Below are positions 18,245 through 26,240 of a DNA stretch of 64,000 nt, piece by piece. The DNA comes from Azospirillum brasilense (GTDB lineage: Bacteria; Pseudomonadota; Alphaproteobacteria; Azospirillales; Azospirillaceae): the NCBI RefSeq assembly GCF_007827815.1, contig NZ_VITH01000017.1, positions 62,001-126,000 on the forward strand. Direction: 5' to 3'. Numbering within the stretch: the first letter of the stretch is position 1; each line of letters begins with the position of its first letter. Both the position numbers and the translations under genes were made by a program. Under the pieces are notes generated by a model. The model ran no database searches. It saw only the letters and a list, made by a program, of their open reading frames with translations, and had not been told where the DNA came from.

Positions 18245-18937
18245 TTGTCCATCACCGCCGAAACCGACCTCTACGCCCCCGTGAAGGCCTTCCTCGAAGC
18301 CCAGGGCTACGATGTGAAGGCCGAGATTCACGGCTGCGACCTCGTCGCGGTGCGTGGGGCCGAGCCGCCGTTGATCGTCGAGCTGAAGAAGCGCTTCACC
18401 CTGGACCTGCTGCTTCAGGGGGTCGACCGACTCGCCCTAACCGACACCGTCTATCTCGCCGTGCCGCAGCCGGGGCGCAAGGCCAGCGGCGCGTCGCCCC
18501 ACGACAGCGGGGTGCGCAAGCTGTGCCGGCGGCTGGGCGTCGGCTTGCTGATCGTCGACACCGGCCGGGCGGCTGGGCATGAGGTGGAGGTCCTGCTCGA
18601 CCCCGTTCCCTACAGCCCGCGCAAGGACAAGACGCGCACCGCCCGCCTGCTGGGCGAGCACGCGCGGCGCCGCGGCGATCCCAACCGCGGCGGCTCCACC
18701 CGCGTGCCCATCGTCACCGCCTACCGTCAGGACGCGCTGCGCTGCGCCCGCTTGCTGGCCGCCGGGCCGCTGTCGCTGAAGGCGCTGCGCGCGGCCGGGG
18801 CGCCGAAGGACGCCGCGGCCATTCTCCAGCGCAACGTCTACGGCTGGTTTGAGCGCATCGCCAAGGGCACCTACGGGCTGAGCGCGGCCGGTGTGCAGGG
18901 GGTGGAGACCTTCGCCCACGCGCTGGCCGCCGAATGA
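18245..18937 (+). CDS. DUF2161 family protein, putative PD-(D/E)XK nuclease fold
   Basis: Protein of 230 aa of the DUF2161 family, which is predicted to have a PD-(D/E)XK phosphodiesterase fold. The core motif is visible near the N-terminus: CDLVAVRG (Asp about residue 30), about 13 residues, then IVELKKRF (Glu and Lys). The C-terminal part, with LSLKALRAAGAPKDAAAILQRNVYGWF, looks like a winged helix. The start is a TTG at 18245 with only a weak ribosome binding site, so the exact N-terminus is uncertain. It lies next to the antitoxin remnant and before the convergent dctD. Its cellular role is unknown, and no restriction or defence partner is visible. Confidence 0.8.
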   Translation: MSITAETDLYAPVKAFLEAQGYDVKAEIHGCDLVAVRGAEPPLIVELKKRFTLDLLLQGVDRLALTDTVYLAVPQPGRKASGASPHDSGVRKLCRRLGVGLLIVDTGRAAGHEVEVLLDPVPYSPRKDKTRTARLLGEHARRRGDPNRGGSTRVPIVTAYRQDALRCARLLAAGPLSLKALRAAGAPKDAAAILQRNVYGWFERIAKGTYGLSAAGVQGVETFAHALAAE

Positions 18938-18944
18938 CGGCCCC

Positions 18945-20324
18945 TCACTCCACGAAATCCTCGCGGCTGAGGCCGTAGCGCTTCAGCTTGTCGTAGAAGG
19001 TCTTGCGCGGGATGTTCAGCGCCTCGATGGCGGCCTTCACGCTGCCTTTGCAACGGGCCAGCTCGCTTTCGATCAGGCTCTTCTCGAACAGGTCCACCTG
19101 CTCGGCCAGCGACAGGCCGCTGCGTCCCGCCGCCATCGCCGGAGCGGTGCCGCCCACCGCGGAGAGCGTGTCGTCCAGTCCCAGCACGAAGCGGTCGGCG
19201 GCGTTGCGCAGCTCGCGGACGTTGCCTGGCCAGTCGTGCGCCGCCAGCCGCTGCACCTGCGCCGGGCTCGGCGCGCGCGGCTCGCGGTTGTAGCGGGCGG
19301 CGGCCTGCACGACGAAATGCTGGAACAGCAGGGGGATGTCGTCGCGGCGGTCGCGCAGCGGCGGGATGGTCACCACGACGACGTTGAGCCGGTAATAGAG
19401 GTCCTCGCGGAACTTGCCCTCGCTGGCCGCCTTGCGCAGGTCCAGCTTGGTCGCGGCGACGACGCGCAGGTCCACGGGGATCAGCTCGTTCGAGCCCAGC
19501 GGCTCCACCACCCGCTCCTGGATCACGCGCAGCAGCTTGACCTGGAGCGACAGCGGCATGCTCTCAATCTCGTCGAGGAAGAGGGTGCCGCCGCTGGCGT
19601 GCTCGATGCGCCCGACGCGGCGCTTGCCGGCCCCGGTGAAGGCCCCGGCCTCGTGCCCGAACAGCTCGCTCTCGAAGATCGCCTCGGGCATGGCGCCGCA
19701 GTTCAGGGCGACGAAGGGGTGCTTGCGCCGGTTGCTGCCGGCGTGGAGCGCGCGGGCGACCATCTCCTTGCCGGTGCCGGTCTCGCCCAGCACCAGCACG
19801 TCGGCGTCGGTGTCGGCCACCGCGGCGATGGCGCCGCGCAGCCGCTCGATCCCCGGCGTCCGCCCGACGATGGGCGAGGCCTCACCGGCGGCCAGCCCGG
19901 CCAGTTGGTCGCGCAGGCGCCGGTTCTCCAGGACCAGCCGGCGCTTCTCCACGGCGCGCCGCGTCACCTCGACCAGACGGTCGGAGGGAAAGGGCTTTTC
20001 CAGGAAGTCGTAGGCGCCGCGCCGCATCGCCTCCACCGCCATCGGCACATCGCCGTGGCCGGTGATCAGGATGACCGGCAGCTCGGGATCCAGCGCCAGG
20101 GCGCGCTCCATCAGCTCCAGCCCGTCGATCTGCGGCATGCGCACGTCGGTGACCAAGGCGCCCGGCCAGTCGCGGCCGAGATGGCGCAGCGCGCGCTCCG
20201 CCCCGTCGCAGGCGGTGACGTCGAAGCCGGCCAGCTCCAGCGCCTGCTGCCCGGCGAGGCGGACGGACCGCTCGTCGTCCACGAAGAGGACGGGGCCGCC
20301 CGGGGCGGTGCTGCCGGTCGTCAT
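18945..20324 (-). CDS. dctD: C4-dicarboxylate transport response regulator DctD (sigma-54 activator)
   Basis: NtrC-family response regulator of 459 aa. The receiver domain has phosphoacceptor Asp60 in ALVTDVRMPQIDG. The AAA+ domain has Walker A GETGTGKE (about 180-187) and GAFTGA (227-232), which contacts sigma-54. The C-terminal Fis-type helix-turn-helix ends with AIEALNIPRKTFYDKLKRYG. Its ATG at 20324 overlaps the stop of dctB by 4 nt. Together with DctB it forms a two-component system that activates dctA in response to C4-dicarboxylates. A matching sigma-54 promoter and upstream activator sites precede the divergent dctA gene. Confidence 0.94.
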   Translation of the reverse strand: MTTGSTAPGGPVLFVDDERSVRLAGQQALELAGFDVTACDGAERALRHLGRDWPGALVTDVRMPQIDGLELMERALALDPELPVILITGHGDVPMAVEAMRRGAYDFLEKPFPSDRLVEVTRRAVEKRRLVLENRRLRDQLAGLAAGEASPIVGRTPGIERLRGAIAAVADTDADVLVLGETGTGKEMVARALHAGSNRRKHPFVALNCGAMPEAIFESELFGHEAGAFTGAGKRRVGRIEHASGGTLFLDEIESMPLSLQVKLLRVIQERVVEPLGSNELIPVDLRVVAATKLDLRKAASEGKFREDLYYRLNVVVVTIPPLRDRRDDIPLLFQHFVVQAAARYNREPRAPSPAQVQRLAAHDWPGNVRELRNAADRFVLGLDDTLSAVGGTAPAMAAGRSGLSLAEQVDLFEKSLIESELARCKGSVKAAIEALNIPRKTFYDKLKRYGLSREDFVE

Positions 20325-22150
20325 GTCTGGGAATCCCTGCGCTTGAGGCGGATGGTGAAGAGGGCGCCGCCCTCCGGGTGGTTGGCGGCGGTCAGGCTGC
20401 CGCCGAAATCCTCGACGATGCCGTGGCTGATCGACAGGCCGAGCCCGAGCCCGTCGCCCGCCTCCTTGGTCGTGAAGAAGGGCACGAAGATGCGCGGCAG
20501 GTCGGCCTCGGCGATGCCGGGACCACTGTCTCTGACCGTCAGCACCGCCTCCTCCCCCTCCGCGGCCAGGGCGATCCGGACATGGCGGCGGGGCGAGGCG
20601 CGCATAGCGTCGGCGGCGTTGCCGATCAGGTTGACCAGCACCTGCTGCAACCGCACGTCCTCGCCGGTGACCAGCAGGGCGCTGGCGGGCAGGTCGGTGT
20701 CCACCGTTACGGAATCCCGGCGCAGCCGCGCCTCCAGCAGGGCCAGCGCCTGCCCGACGGCGGCGGCGGCGGACACCGCGCCCAGCGTGCCCGAGGCGCG
20801 CCGGGCGAAGCCCTTCAGGCTGCGGGTGATGGCGGCCATGCGGTCGGTCAGGTCGGCGATCTCCGCCAGATTGTCGCGCACCGCGTCCGGCCGCCCGCGC
20901 TCCAGCAGCACCACCGCGTTGTCGGCGAAGCTGCGGATGGCGGCCAGCGGCTGGTTGATCTCGTGGGCCATGGCCGCCGACATCTGGCCGAGCGCCGCCA
21001 GCTTCGCCGCCTGGGTCAGCTCGTTCTCGGTGGCGCGCAGCTCCGCCGTGGCGGCGGCCACGCGGCGCTCCAGCTCGGCCCGCGCCTCCTCCTGGAGGGC
21101 CAGCCGCTCCACGAGGTTCAGGCGGCGCTGGGCCAGCGCGTGGCCGGTCAGGGCGGCCAGCGCCACCACCGCGGCGGCGAGCAGCCCGGCCTGCTGGGCG
21201 CGGGTGGCGACCGGGGCGAGGCTGGTCAGGGCGTGGATCGTCCAATCGCCGCCGGGCACCGCGGCGGATTGCAGGAGGTAGCGCCGCTCCGCGTTGCCTT
21301 CCCGCAGCGTGATGCGGTCGGACGCCCCGCCGAAGGCCCAAGGCAGGGTGGGGATCTCCTCGGTCGCGGGGGGCGACGCCGCGGGCAGCGTGACCGGCAG
21401 GCGGCGGGGCAGCGCGTTGTAGCGCCAGCCCTCCACGTTGGTGATGAAGACGACGCCGTCGCGGTCGGAGACCAGAACCTTCTCCCGGCCGTGCGACCAA
21501 GCCCGCTCCAACTCCTGGAAGCCGACCTTCAGGACCACGACGCCGGCCCCCCGATCGCCCGTCCGGTCCTCTGTGCGGTTTTCCGCCACCACCCGCTGCG
21601 CCGTGTAGTAGCCGGGGACGAGCGAGGTGGTGCCGAGCGCGAAATGATGCCCCTCCCCCCGCTCCATGGCCGACTGGAAATAGGGGCGGTAGCTGAAATT
21701 CTGCCCGACGAAGCTGGGCGCGGCGTTCCAGTTGCTGGCCGCGACGGTGGTTCCCGTCCCGTTCATCACATAGAGGGCGGACGCCTTCAGCGTCGCCGCG
21801 ATGGCCTCCAGCTTGCGGTTCAGGCGGTCCACCCGCTCCGGGCTGGGATCGCGCAGCAGGTCGGCGACCTCCTGGTCGCGGGCGAGCACCATCGGCACGG
21901 CGGCGTGGCGCTCCAGCTCCGTGCGCAGGTTGGATTCGTAGAGCGAGAGCTGCGCCGCCCCCTGTTCGCGCAGGGATTCGCTGGCGTTGTCCGCCGCCAG
22001 ACCCGCGGCCACCGCCGCCGCCAGCGGCATGCCGACGACCAGCACGGCCAGCATCACCCGCCGCGGACGGGCAAACAGGGCGGACGCCCGCCGGGAGAGC
22101 CAGTCGCGGCTTTGCGAAAATGTCCAGCGGGTGGGGACGATCCTAACCAA
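20321..22150 (-). CDS. dctB: C4-dicarboxylate sensor histidine kinase DctB
   Basis: Membrane sensor kinase of 609 aa. It has a first transmembrane helix at about residues 32-54, a periplasmic double-PAS-like sensor with GQNFSYRPYFQSAMERGEG and LVPGYYTAQRVV, a second helix near residues 300-325, a coiled coil, and the H-box HEINQPLAAIRSF with phosphoacceptor His396. The HATPase region ends with VRDSGPGIAEADLPRIF and GLGLGLSISHGIVEDFGG. The start is TTG at 22150 after a GAGG ribosome binding site. It is first in the dctBD operon and divergent from dctA. It senses succinate, fumarate or malate by family precedent. Confidence 0.94.
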   Translation of the reverse strand: MVRIVPTRWTFSQSRDWLSRRASALFARPRRVMLAVLVVGMPLAAAVAAGLAADNASESLREQGAAQLSLYESNLRTELERHAAVPMVLARDQEVADLLRDPSPERVDRLNRKLEAIAATLKASALYVMNGTGTTVAASNWNAAPSFVGQNFSYRPYFQSAMERGEGHHFALGTTSLVPGYYTAQRVVAENRTEDRTGDRGAGVVVLKVGFQELERAWSHGREKVLVSDRDGVVFITNVEGWRYNALPRRLPVTLPAASPPATEEIPTLPWAFGGASDRITLREGNAERRYLLQSAAVPGGDWTIHALTSLAPVATRAQQAGLLAAAVVALAALTGHALAQRRLNLVERLALQEEARAELERRVAAATAELRATENELTQAAKLAALGQMSAAMAHEINQPLAAIRSFADNAVVLLERGRPDAVRDNLAEIADLTDRMAAITRSLKGFARRASGTLGAVSAAAAVGQALALLEARLRRDSVTVDTDLPASALLVTGEDVRLQQVLVNLIGNAADAMRASPRRHVRIALAAEGEEAVLTVRDSGPGIAEADLPRIFVPFFTTKEAGDGLGLGLSISHGIVEDFGGSLTAANHPEGGALFTIRLKRRDSQT

Positions 22151-22201
22151 CGGTCCTCAATCCATGCTGCGCCGCAACAAGAAATCGCGCGGAGCGGGCG
22201 A

Positions 22202-22253
22202 TGTGCGGATTTTCGCACATGGATTCCGCCCCTGTCGTGCGGATTCTGACCCA
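22202..22253. promoter_or_regulatory. Two DctD-type upstream activator sequences
   Basis: The first site is TGTGCGGATTTTCGCACA (22202-22219) with perfect 6-bp arms. The second, imperfect one is GTGCGGATTCTGACCCAC (about 22236-22253) and shares the core GTGCGGATT. Their centres lie about 110 and 75 bp upstream of the transcription start predicted from the sigma-54 promoter, a normal distance for NtrC-type activators. A strong plus weak site pair is known for rhizobial DctD. Confidence 0.85.
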
Positions 22254-22292
22254 CGCGCTCCGTCAGAGCGCTGCGATTCCTCAGCTTTAATT

Positions 22293-22308
22293 TTGGCACA
22301 CCGCTTGC
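22293..22308 (+). promoter_or_regulatory. Sigma-54 (-24/-12) promoter of dctA
   Basis: TTGGCACACCGCTTGC matches the RpoN consensus, with the invariant GG (22295-22296) and GC (22307-22308) separated by exactly 10 bp. It is about 85 bp ahead of the dctA start and downstream of the two DctD sites, so transcription would be RpoN- and DctD-dependent. Confidence 0.93.
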
Positions 22309-22390
22309 TTTAAGAGGGGCATGACGGGCCGGCCGCCGACCGCGAGACAAGAGCGGCAGCCCATTTCAGGAACGCCACGAGGAGACGACC

Positions 22391-23692
22391 ATGCACGCCC
22401 AAGGGCAGCCCCAGAAAAAGCCATTCTACACGAACCTGACCGTCCAGGTTCTGACCGCGATCACCATCGGCATTCTGCTCGGCCATTTCTATCCGGCTCT
22501 TGCGGTGCAGATGAAGCCCTTGGGCGACGTCTTCATCAAGATGATCAAGATGGTCATCGGCCCGATCGTCTTCCTGACCGTGGTCACCGGCATCTCCTCG
22601 ATCGGCGACATGAAGAAGGTCGGCAAGGTCGGCGGCAAGGCGATCCTGTATTTCGAGATCGTCACCACCTTCGCCCTGGGGCTCGGCCTGCTGGTCGTCA
22701 ATCTGTTGAAGCCGGGCTCGGGGATGAACATCCAGGCCGGCTCGCTGAAGGCCGACGCCGTCGCCAAATACGCGACCGAGGCGCAGAACCACACGACCAT
22801 CGACTTCCTGGTCAACATCGTCCCGGACAACGTCATCGGCGCCTTCGTCAAGGGCGACATGCTGCAGATCCTGTTCTTCGCGGTGATCTTCGGTGTCGCG
22901 CTGTCCGCCATGGGCCAGAAGGGCAAGGTGGTCGAGGACATGTTCGAGAAGGTGTCGCACGCCCTGTTCGGGGTGATCGGCATCCTGATGCGCGTCGCCC
23001 CGCTGGGCGCCTTCGGCGCCATGTCCTTCACCATCGGCAAGTATGGCGTGTCGTCGCTGACCTCGCTCGGCCAGCTGATGGCGGCGGTCTACATCACGAT
23101 GGCGCTGTTCGTCTTCGTCGTGCTGGGCAGCATCGCCCGCCTGTACAACTTCAGCCTCCTGACCTTCCTGCGCTACATCAAGGACGAGCTGCTGATCGTG
23201 CTCGGCACCTCCTCGTCGGAGTCCGTGCTGCCGCGCATGATGGAGAAGATGCAGAAGTTCGGCTGCTCCAAGCACGTGGTCGGCCTCGTCATCCCCACCG
23301 GCTACTCGTTCAACCTGGACGGCACCTCCATCTACCTGTCGATGGCCGCGATCTTTATCGCCCAGGCCTTCAACATCGACCTGACGATCTGGCAGCAGCT
23401 CACCATCCTCGGCCTGCTGATGCTGACGTCCAAGGGGGCTGCGGCGGTCACCGGCGGCGGCTTCGTGACGCTGGCGGCCACCCTGTCGGCCACCGGCCAC
23501 CTGCCGATCGAGGGTCTGGCCCTGCTGCTCGGCGTCGACCGCTTCATGTCGGAAGCCCGCGCCATCACCAACCTGATCGGCAACGGCGTCGCCACCATCG
23601 TGGTCGCCAAGATGGAAGGCGAGTTCGACGAGAGCAAGGCGGTCGCCGAGTACCAGGAGCACTTCAAGGAACCGGCCCTGGCCCGCATCTGA
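22391..23692 (+). CDS. dctA: C4-dicarboxylate:cation symporter DctA
   Basis: Inner-membrane symporter of 433 aa (DAACS/SLC1 fold) importing succinate, fumarate and malate. Family signatures include YTNLTVQVLTAITIGILLGH at the N-terminus, GTSSSESVLPRMMEKM (the serine-rich re-entrant loop), and VIPTGYSFNLDGTSIYLSMA, followed by SKGAAAVTGGGFVTLAATL. The length fits. A GAGGAGACGACC ribosome binding site precedes the ATG. It is controlled by the RpoN promoter and DctBD. The following malic enzyme gene offers a direct fate for imported malate. Confidence 0.96.
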   Translation: MHAQGQPQKKPFYTNLTVQVLTAITIGILLGHFYPALAVQMKPLGDVFIKMIKMVIGPIVFLTVVTGISSIGDMKKVGKVGGKAILYFEIVTTFALGLGLLVVNLLKPGSGMNIQAGSLKADAVAKYATEAQNHTTIDFLVNIVPDNVIGAFVKGDMLQILFFAVIFGVALSAMGQKGKVVEDMFEKVSHALFGVIGILMRVAPLGAFGAMSFTIGKYGVSSLTSLGQLMAAVYITMALFVFVVLGSIARLYNFSLLTFLRYIKDELLIVLGTSSSESVLPRMMEKMQKFGCSKHVVGLVIPTGYSFNLDGTSIYLSMAAIFIAQAFNIDLTIWQQLTILGLLMLTSKGAAAVTGGGFVTLAATLSATGHLPIEGLALLLGVDRFMSEARAITNLIGNGVATIVVAKMEGEFDESKAVAEYQEHFKEPALARI

Positions 23693-23723
23693 CGCGGGGC
23701 CGGCCTCTGGTCCTGAGGCGTGA

Positions 23724-23760
23724 AAAGGAAGGGGCGGTCCGCCGCGGGCTGCCCCTTTCC
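23724..23760 (+). terminator. Hairpin downstream of dctA
   Basis: GGAAGGGGC (23728-23736) pairs imperfectly with GCCCCTTTCC (23751-23760) around a GC-rich loop, 30-70 bp after the dctA stop. There is no long T run, so termination efficiency is uncertain. Confidence 0.55.
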
Positions 23761-23822
23761 CATTCCGGTACTCGGACAATTCGGGTATAAGCCGGAGGGG
23801 AAACAGTTCGTCGTTCGGCAAA

Positions 23823-23841
23823 TTAACTGAAATCAAGTTAA
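23823..23841. promoter_or_regulatory. Inverted repeat TTAACT-N7-AGTTAA upstream of malic enzyme gene
   Basis: A perfect 6-bp inverted repeat, AT-rich against a GC-rich background, ends 14 bp before the maeB start codon, overlapping the region just before the GGGGAGAGGA ribosome binding site. Its centre spacing suits a dimeric repressor. No regulator is assigned. Confidence 0.45.
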
Positions 23842-23855
23842 AGGGGAGAGGACGT

Positions 23856-26174
23856 ATGTCCGGCGACTTCGACGCGATGGCGCTTGAGTACCACCGGAAT
23901 CCGAAGCCCGGTAAGTTGGCGATCGTCGCCACCAAGCCCATGGCGAACCAGCGCGACCTCGCGCTGGCCTATTCGCCGGGCGTGGCCGCGGCGTCCAGCG
24001 CCATCGCCGCCGACCCGTCCCAGGCGGCGGAGCTGACGGCCCGCGCGAACCTCGTGGCGGTCGTCACCAACGGCACGGCGGTGCTGGGCCTGGGCGACAT
24101 CGGCCCGATGGCCGCCAAGCCGGTCATGGAGGGCAAGGCCGTCCTCTTCAAGAAGTTCGCCGGCATCGACTGCTTCGACCTGGAGCTGAACGAGAAGGAC
24201 GTCGACGGTCTGGTCGACACCATCGTCCGGCTGGAGCCGACCTTCGGCGCCATCAATCTGGAAGACATCGCCGCCCCCGCCTGCTTCGAGGTGGAGCGCC
24301 GCTGCCGCGAGCGGATGAAGATCCCGGTCTTCCACGACGACCAGCACGGCACCGCCATCGTGGTGGGTGCGGCGGTGCTGAACGGGCTGAAGCTGGTCGG
24401 CAAGGACATCTCCACCGTCAAGGTCGTCTCCACCGGCGGCGGGGCGGCGGGCATCGCCTGCCTGGACCTGATGCTCAGCCTGGGCGTCAAGCGCGAGAAC
24501 GTCTGGCTGGTCGACCGCATCGGCGTGGTCCACAAGGGCCGCAACGAGGAGATGAACCCCTACAAGGACGCCTACGCGCAGGACACCGACGCCCGCGTGC
24601 TGAACGACGTCATCGACGGGGCGGACATCTTCCTCGGCCTGTCGGGCGCCAAGGTGCTGAAGCCGGAGATGCTGGTCCGCATGGCCGACAAGCCGCTGGT
24701 GCTGGCGCTGGCCAACCCGGAGCCGGAGATCATGCCGGACCTCGCCCGGCAGGCCCGCCCGGACGCCATCATCGCCACCGGCCGCTCGGACTTTCCCAAC
24801 CAGGTCAACAACGTCCTCTGCTTCCCCTTCATCTTCCGCGGCGCGCTCGACGTCGGCGCGACGACGGTGAACGAGGAGATGAAGATCGCCGCCACCCACG
24901 CCATGGCCAGCCTCGCCCAGGCCGAGCCGTCGGACGTGGTGGCCGCTGCCTATGTCGGCGAGAACCTGCGCTTCGGCCCGGACTACATCCTGCCCAAGCC
25001 CTTCGACCCGCGTCTGGTGATCGAGGTGTCCTCGGCGGTCGCCAAGGCCGCCATGGAGTCGGGCGTGGCGACGCGGCCGATCGTCGATTTCCGCGCCTAC
25101 CGCGACAGCCTCGGCCAGTATGTCTTCCGCTCCGGCCTCGTCATGAAGCCGGTCATCACCAAGGCGAAGGCGGCCCCCAAGCGCATCGTCTACGCCGAGG
25201 GCGAGGAGCCGCGCGTGCTGCGCTGCGCCCAGGTGGTGGTGGACGACGGCATCGCCCATCCGGTCCTGCTCGGCCGCGCCGACGTGATCGAGCGGACGAT
25301 CGCCGACATGGGCCTGCGCATCCGCATCGGCAAGGACGTCGAGGTGATCGAGGCCGCCCGTGACCTGCGCTGCCACAACTACGCCGAGGTCTACCGGCAG
25401 ATGATGGGCCGCCGCGGCGTGTCGCCGGCCAACGCGCTGAACGTCGTGCGCAGCCAGCCGACCGTCTTCGGCGCGCTGATGGTCCGCCGGGGCGAGGCCG
25501 ACGGCATGGTCTGCGGCACCTCGGGCCGCTACGGCGACCACTTCAACCACGTCATGGGGGTGATCGGCCTGCGCAAGGGCGTGAAGGTCGCCGCCGCCAT
25601 GAACGGGCTGATCTCGCAGAAGGGCACGCACTTCATCTGCGACACCTACGTCAACCCCGACCCGACCGCCGAGCAGGTGGCCGAGATCGCCCGGCTGGCG
25701 GCGGAGGAGGTGAAGCGCTTCGGCATCGAGCCGAAGGTGGCTCTGCTCTCGCACTCCAACTTCGGCAGCGCCGACACCCCGTCGGCCCGCAAGATGCGTC
25801 TGGCCTACCAGCTCATCGCTGAGGAGAATCCCGATCTGGAGGTGGACGGCGAGATGCACGCCGACGCCGCCCTGTCGGAGGTGCTGCGCAAGGGCGTTCT
25901 GCCCGACAGCCGCCTGAAGGGCGAGGCGAACCTGCTGGTCATGCCGACCCTGGACGCCGCCAACATCGCCTTCAACATGCTGAAGATCATGGCTGACGCG
26001 CAGAATGTCGGGCCGATGCTGCTGGGCGTGGCGCGCCCCGTGCACATCGTCACCCCGTCGGTGACCACGCGCGGTCTGGTCAACATGACGGCGGTGGCGG
26101 TGGTCGACGCCCAGCTCGCCGCCCCGGTCAACGCCGCCCCGCGTCCGCCGGCGCTGCAGGACGGTGAGGACTGA
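23856..26174 (+). CDS. maeB: NADP-dependent malic enzyme with C-terminal phosphotransacetylase-like domain
   Basis: Converts malate to pyruvate and CO2. The 772-aa chain has an N-terminal malic domain with LAYSPGVAAAS and IPVFHDDQHGTAIVV, a Rossmann domain with VVSTGGGAAGIACLDLM, and from about residue 430 a phosphotransacetylase-like domain with RIVYAEGEEPRVLRCAQ. This is the long MaeB form typical of proteobacteria, in which the PTA-like part serves allosteric control by acetyl-CoA rather than catalysis. It lies downstream of dctA and has its own leader. With DctA it would allow growth on C4-dicarboxylates by supplying pyruvate and NADPH. Confidence 0.95.
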   Translation: MSGDFDAMALEYHRNPKPGKLAIVATKPMANQRDLALAYSPGVAAASSAIAADPSQAAELTARANLVAVVTNGTAVLGLGDIGPMAAKPVMEGKAVLFKKFAGIDCFDLELNEKDVDGLVDTIVRLEPTFGAINLEDIAAPACFEVERRCRERMKIPVFHDDQHGTAIVVGAAVLNGLKLVGKDISTVKVVSTGGGAAGIACLDLMLSLGVKRENVWLVDRIGVVHKGRNEEMNPYKDAYAQDTDARVLNDVIDGADIFLGLSGAKVLKPEMLVRMADKPLVLALANPEPEIMPDLARQARPDAIIATGRSDFPNQVNNVLCFPFIFRGALDVGATTVNEEMKIAATHAMASLAQAEPSDVVAAAYVGENLRFGPDYILPKPFDPRLVIEVSSAVAKAAMESGVATRPIVDFRAYRDSLGQYVFRSGLVMKPVITKAKAAPKRIVYAEGEEPRVLRCAQVVVDDGIAHPVLLGRADVIERTIADMGLRIRIGKDVEVIEAARDLRCHNYAEVYRQMMGRRGVSPANALNVVRSQPTVFGALMVRRGEADGMVCGTSGRYGDHFNHVMGVIGLRKGVKVAAAMNGLISQKGTHFICDTYVNPDPTAEQVAEIARLAAEEVKRFGIEPKVALLSHSNFGSADTPSARKMRLAYQLIAEENPDLEVDGEMHADAALSEVLRKGVLPDSRLKGEANLLVMPTLDAANIAFNMLKIMADAQNVGPMLLGVARPVHIVTPSVTTRGLVNMTAVAVVDAQLAAPVNAAPRPPALQDGED

Positions 26175-26185
26175 GCAACCGGCAA

Positions 26186-26226
26186 CCGCGGGGCCGGACG
26201 GCGCTTGCGCCGTTCCGGTCCCGCGG
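26186..26226. terminator. Long perfect-like hairpin between maeB and TPR gene
   Basis: CCGCGGGGCCGGACGGCGC (26186-26204), a TT loop, then GCGCCGTTCCGGTCCCGCGG (26207-26226) pair over about 19 bp with a single bulge. No T tract follows. It starts 12 bp after the maeB stop and ends 14 bp before the next ATG, so it may be a terminator, an mRNA stabiliser or a translation-blocking leader for the TPR gene. Confidence 0.5.
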
Positions 26227-26240
26227 GCCACTCTGCCGGG

